Part shown: piece by piece, positions 54,529 to 64,000 of the stretch | Numbering within the stretch: position 1 is the first letter of the stretch | How the letters are laid out: each line of letters begins with the position of its first letter | Assembly (NCBI RefSeq): GCF_020382885.2 | Contig: NC_058499.1 | Coordinates: 10,401,872-10,465,871, forward strand | From: Scatophagus argus | Taxonomy: Eukaryota > Chordata > Actinopteri > Scatophagidae | Direction: 5' to 3' | Length of the DNA: 64,000 bases | The notes under the pieces: model-generated | The model's database searches: none | Seen by the model: only the letters and a program-made list of their open reading frames with translations | Told to the model about the DNA's origin: nothing | Position numbers and translations under genes: made by a program

Positions 54529-56935
54529 ATGTCAACCACAGAAGAAAGCACAGAGGATACTGTTCCATGTGTGGTCGTCACTAGCTGTGACAGTGGCTTT
54601 AAAGAAGAAGAACTGATCAAACGTAAGTTTAGCAAAGATTAAGGTCCATGATTTGGCAGGCTAACGTTAGACCAAGCTAACGTAGTCGTAGCACAACAGA
54701 TAACATTTGGTAGCGCTTGTACTATGCTAATACGGGTTAATAACATGTTTCACACTGGTTGTCAAGCCAGTCAGTTGGTTTCTTTTTGTGGGGTTGATAT
54801 GAAAAACGACAATATAAAGGTTAAAGGAGGTTACGTACACGTTAGTTCCACAAGTCGGCGACTTTCACAATGGAAACAAGCCGAGCAACGTAATAGCTCC
54901 AACGTTATTTTTGTATATGGTACTTAAAATTAATGTGTTTTTTTGCCTTAGAGATCCTCGGTTCGATGACTTTGCCTGAGCCGATCAAGAGAGAAGAATC
55001 CGTAGCCTGGTATCCATGGACTATCAACAACAAATATTACACAGCAGATGTCAGGCTGTGTGTCGTTCCAAGCACTTTTCAGATGTCGTCAGAGATTGCA
55101 CAGTCTATGCAGGCTTTCATCGCTTATTTTGACAGTACAGTGGTACGTGACTTAACAATTGAGTTTTAAAATCTCAACAGTACATTCTGTGATGCATATG
55201 TAACGTTTTTATCATGTGTGCATGGTGTTTGCAGAAGGATGGTCTGGAAAAGCTACATTCCTGGATACCAGTGGTGGAAGATCTTGCTCCAGAGGTGCTC
55301 ATTCTCGTGTGTGACAGAGTCTGTGAAAATGGTTAGTTCTTCGGCTCTGTATGAAACCAGGAAGCAACGAAATACAATATTTCATCTGAAACGTAATTTG
55401 TATTCTAGGGGTCACCAGACATGAAGCACAACAGTGGTGTTTGGCTCATGCTTTTGAGTTGGTGGAACTAAATCCACAGGAGCTGCCAGATGAGGATGGT
55501 GAGTTTTACAAACAGCAGAAATGTGCACACATTTATAATTTCGTTGTTCATGTTTTGCCTATTTTTTTTTTTGTTTGTTTAGTCTCGCTCACTCTGGCTT
55601 TGTTGCTTTTGTCAGATGACTTTCCAGAATCCACTGGAGTAAAGCGAATCGTCCAGGCTCTCAATGCCAACGTGTGGTCCAGCGTGGAGATGAAAGATGG
55701 TGAGATGACACCAATGCAAAACTACTGCACTTGCCTCTGATTATTTAATTTGTCTCAGTGTATGGCATGGTATTTGACTCTCTGTATTTCTGTTTGAAAG
55801 GCCACAATCAAGGCTTTGGTCTGATGAGTAGTTTGGTGGCTTCCAGACACAACCACCCACACAACTGTCGAGATCCTCCAGTCAGTGGCGTTTGGTGTAA
55901 CGTTTTCATTTTAATAATTGCAGTTGTCTTGCAGCCCATGTTTTTTTTTTGGAATTCAATTATTGAGGAGGTATGCTAATGCTAGCTCTTTTTCTGTTGC
56001 AGTCTTACAGCTTACCTGAAGAAAGCTCACTTGTTAGTGAGGAGGTTAACCATACAGAAAGCAGTACAAACACAGACACACAGGCAGAAACAGTAGTTGG
56101 TAAGTGAACAACTCTTGATGAAATCTATTTTTGCTACTGATCCTGTTGGAACGTTTTCTTCAGCATGCTCACCCAAAGCATGGATAATGAAGAAGATATA
56201 ACATTACATGTAAAGTTAATTAATATTCACTTGTGTTGATTCTCAGATGCAATGACTGATTTGGACATTCAGGAACTCGCTAATCTCACAGCTGGAGATG
56301 CAGATGTGGATAACTTTGAACGTCTCTTTACCAAATTAAAAGAGATGAAAGGTAATTGAGAAATGAATAGTAAATGCACAACTTTGTCTGCAAAAAAGTA
56401 TGAAAAAAGTAAAAAGTCTCTGATTGTTGATGTGGAGGTGAAATATTTGTACAGCTGTGCTCATTTATGATGTTGTTTTCTCTAATTTTCAACTTACAGA
56501 GAAGGCTTCTTCATTACCTCATGAGCAGAGAAAGGTTCATGCAGAGAAGGTAATCAACTGTTTTCACCCATGACGACAAGACCAGGATCAGTTTATGTTC
56601 ATACTCTATGTATCCTGGTTATATAAAGATTAGTTATCTATCTTGAAATTGTTTGAAATATTGCATCACAAACTGGTAATAATATGTTCACAATCTCACA
56701 CCATTGTCGAACTATTCCATCTATGCCTCACAATATAAAAATGTTAGTTTTTGTTAAAATAAAATGATTGGAGCAGTAGCCCCTTTCAGCGCTATGTTGT
56801 GGTGCAAGTCCTTGATTGGCTTATGAATTTTATGTTTATGTTCCATCTGTTTTCCAGGTAGCAAAAGCATTTTGGATGGCCATTGGTGGCGATGATGATG
56901 AGATCGATGGGTTATCATCGGGTGAAGAAAGCTAA
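54529..56935 (+). CDS. aagab: Alpha- and gamma-adaptin binding protein p34 (AAGAB), complete, 10 exons
   Basis: Exons: 54529-54622, 54952-55142, 55235-55331, 55409-55498, 55616-55699, 55801-55880, 56003-56099, 56247-56351, 56500-56549, 56858-56935. All are GT-AG with consistent phase, giving 321 residues (human 315). Residues about 1-185 form the Rab-like pseudo-GTPase part, with [48 protein letters not shown] and [20 protein letters not shown] variable acidic and Ser/Thr-rich linker follows (exons 6-7). The conserved helical C-terminus has [24 protein letters not shown] and [20 protein letters not shown]. The protein is a cytosolic chaperone that stabilises adaptin subunits while AP-1 and AP-2 assemble; human haploinsufficiency causes punctate palmoplantar keratoderma. 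The gene is compact (2.4 kb) beside the 21.6 kb iqch. Confidence 0.96.
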
Positions 56936-59398
56936 AAGTAGCTACCTGTGACTCTATCTTTTCTTCTCCTGATCTTCCTCCTTTCCTGGGGTTCCTACAA
57001 GATCCAGCACCCATTGGCATGCTTCTTGAACCTGGAAAGTGGATATACTTACAGATGGTACTGTAGGTATAGTCTTTGATTCTTAAATGATTGCAATACT
57101 AATGTATAGTGAAAAACAATTGAATATCTTGATTAGGGAGAGGAGAGAGCAAATGGATGACCCTGACCCTCAGTCTTCTCCCCTTGGACCCACACTCTGC
57201 TTTAAGCCCTAAATGAACCTTTATACATAATGGGAAAAAAAACAAAACAAAATGAAGTCATGTGGGCTGTGGTTCATGTATCCGTCCTTTAGGTACAGTT
57301 GTCACATATTTTTGTAAGTGACATAATGTGCCTTATCCTGAGGAAAGCTGTAAGACATTTAATGCACATTCTGTTGAATCAACATAAAGTCTTGATTTGA
57401 AATTTCTTGCTGTGAGAGTGTGGGGTATTTATTGTGAACACAAGACTGTTGCACTGCTTGGTTACATACAACTCTTCCCATGCAAAGAAAAATATGCATA
57501 GCAGAAAAATAGAACACCTGTATGCTAATGTTCAGGGCAGTCATGGTACTGTAGTGGACAGTATTATATTTTTTCTTTGTATTTGCCACTTATAATATTA
57601 TATCCAACAAAATACCACCACACACATCATGTAAGACAGTTTTATCAGGGTGGCATTTACTACAGGACATTTTGGAGTGCATTCATGTAGATGGATTTCA
57701 ATTTTTGATTAATAAGCCATAATTAAAATATTTACTCAGTTGCAATTTATTAAATTTTCACAGATAACAAAACAATGGTCATTTGAGAACAAATATTAGG
57801 CTACATGAAAAATCATGTACATAAGACTTGGAACGGAAAACCACCAACTAAGAATATTAAGGAACACAAGTACTGATACAGATCGACTAACTACCTTATG
57901 CACTGTAGCTCATGGTTCTTCAGTTTAGCACCATGTAACTGTTAAATAGGTTACATGGTAACTCAAACTTCTGTACTTGAAGTGCAGGATAAACATGGCG
58001 GCTTCATAGACAATGACCAAAGACAGCGAGCATATTCCACATGCTTTATAGTGTAGCAATGTACATGTAATATACAGTATTTACTGGACGAGCAAACTAC
58101 CACTAGAACTAAAGCTTTACACTGATCAACACAGTAAGTTGGAAGTGCATCATTTCCCCACGAGGAGCATAGTGTACTATTGGCTAACAGTTGGTAATAC
58201 ATGAAAAGACCTGCATTTACTCTGTGGGCCACCAGATGAATCACAGCCATAGAAGCTGCTACGGAGTACCCTTCACACTGAAGTCACACAAATTCAACCA
58301 GTTCACCAAGATCCCTTGTAATGTATTTCATACTCTGTCCCTATTAAGTACTAACAGTAACAACTGGTACAGTAATCCTATGTGTAACACTTGAAAACCA
58401 GTTGACCCATGTTAAAATGCTGATTTTAAGCAGGCCAAGTTTTGGGTCATTTAAAGTCTTTTGTGAATCTACTCATGCTGGAGGTCAGTTGGGTCCAATG
58501 TTTCAAGCAATGCATGACTAAAAGAATTCACAAGCTATAAATATTTATGTACAATTATATTGAAGCATTAAAAAAAATATATTCCCATGCAGGACAGTAT
58601 GCAAAAATAACTTATAAAATGTCTCTTTCACTGAGCAAAATAGTTTTCATACAAGGGCTCTTTTCAAGAAACAATGGCGCTAATGTCTATATTTTGTTTA
58701 AAATAGATAAAATACCAATTACATGATCAATCAGATAATTGACACTTTTAATAATACAGATAAATCAATATGGGAAAAGTACCTTGTACTTAAAATATTC
58801 ATTAAATATACTCTATTTAATCACTACTACTATTCATTACATTTTTCATGTCAATTCATGGTTAAGTTGATAAATAATCCCAGGCCAGTGATTACAAAGA
58901 GTGGTGCTGGGACACTGAAACACCAGTGATGATAGCATATTCATAATTTTAGCTAATTCATAGAATCAAAAATGTTTTGAAACATGTAAAAGGTGACAGA
59001 GCTGAAACTGTACCATAACTTCAACTTCTGAGACATACATTTCAAACTCCTTCATTTAAAAAAGTAAAGGAAAAAAAAAAAAAGCATAGATATAAACTTG
59101 AATCTCTGGACTGAATGAATGATGAAGAAATTGTGATTACTCTTTTAAAAACCTATTGCAAATACCCTGTGGCTGCCAATGAACACACAGAAATAAAATG
59201 TACAAGTCCTAAAATTACCATCAAATGGAGACACTAAATGGTACTAAGGAAAGTGCTATAAATGTGAGGTGAAATGTTATGAGGGAGGAGAGTGATCTGT
59301 TGATTTGATTGACGGCATTTCTTTCCTTATTATCACTGAGACTGAGTTTTCCCATGTGGTTTGGGTTTAAGTGTGTGGATGCAAATCATGTGCTGCTC
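56936..59398. other. Convergent 3' UTR region of aagab (+) and smad3 (-)
   Basis: No coding exon was recognised in these 2.46 kb. It should hold the aagab 3' UTR from the left and the smad3 3' UTR from the right. Possible aagab poly(A) signal: the variant CATAAA near 57383, followed by GT-rich sequence. Possible smad3 signals on the minus strand: AATAAA at 57746-57751 and 57428-57433, which would give a 3' UTR of about 1.7-2 kb and leave a small gap or an overlap with aagab. Confidence 0.5.
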
Positions 59399-63896
<4,498 letters not shown>

Positions 63897-64000
63897 CTGG
63901 AGACACATAGATACAGTCATTAAGGACCAGTTCTGTATACTTTATTGAAAAAGCATTACTTTAAATACAGTAATTTGGATCATGTAACAATTAACTGCAC

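Overview
The window is vertebrate nuclear DNA, most likely from a ray-finned (teleost) fish. It has short GT-AG exons scattered in long AT-rich introns, many CA/TG and tetranucleotide microsatellites, and several dispersed repeat families that I recognise from teleost genomes. Four protein-coding genes are supported by exon-by-exon translation. Their order and relative orientation match human 15q22-q23: SMAD3, AAGAB, IQCH, C15orf61. In human the next genes outward are MAP2K5 and SKOR1; no exon of either was recognised here.

Layout from low to high coordinate. 1-29.9 kb has no coding exon that I can support. It holds dispersed repeats, microsatellites and several non-repetitive blocks that could be conserved regulatory DNA. 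29,928-30,524 (minus) is the two-exon C15orf61 homologue. 32,294-53,876 (minus) is iqch, resolved into 22 coding exons that join in phase into about 1,045 codons. 53,877-54,528 is a short head-to-head promoter shared by iqch and aagab. 54,529-56,935 (plus) is aagab, complete in 10 exons (321 residues). 56.9-59.4 kb holds the convergent 3' ends of aagab and smad3. 59,399-63,896 (minus) is the 3' part of smad3, seven exons covering part of the linker and the whole MH2 domain; the MH1 exons lie beyond the right edge.

The genes do not form one pathway. Smad3 is the TGF-beta/activin transcription effector, Aagab is a cytosolic assembly chaperone for clathrin adaptors AP-1 and AP-2, Iqch is a calmodulin-binding IQ protein needed in sperm, and the C15orf61 product is uncharacterised. 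Their linkage is ancestral vertebrate synteny. The points I find most worth checking are: an exact RFX X-box match 129 bp upstream of the iqch start, inverted CA/TG repeats that could loop out the 67-nt exon 11 of iqch, and a 30 kb gene-free flank where map2k5 would be expected. That flank contains an 18-bp palindromic X-box, a strong G-quadruplex motif and a near-perfect 42-bp hairpin. I saw no undescribed gene system.
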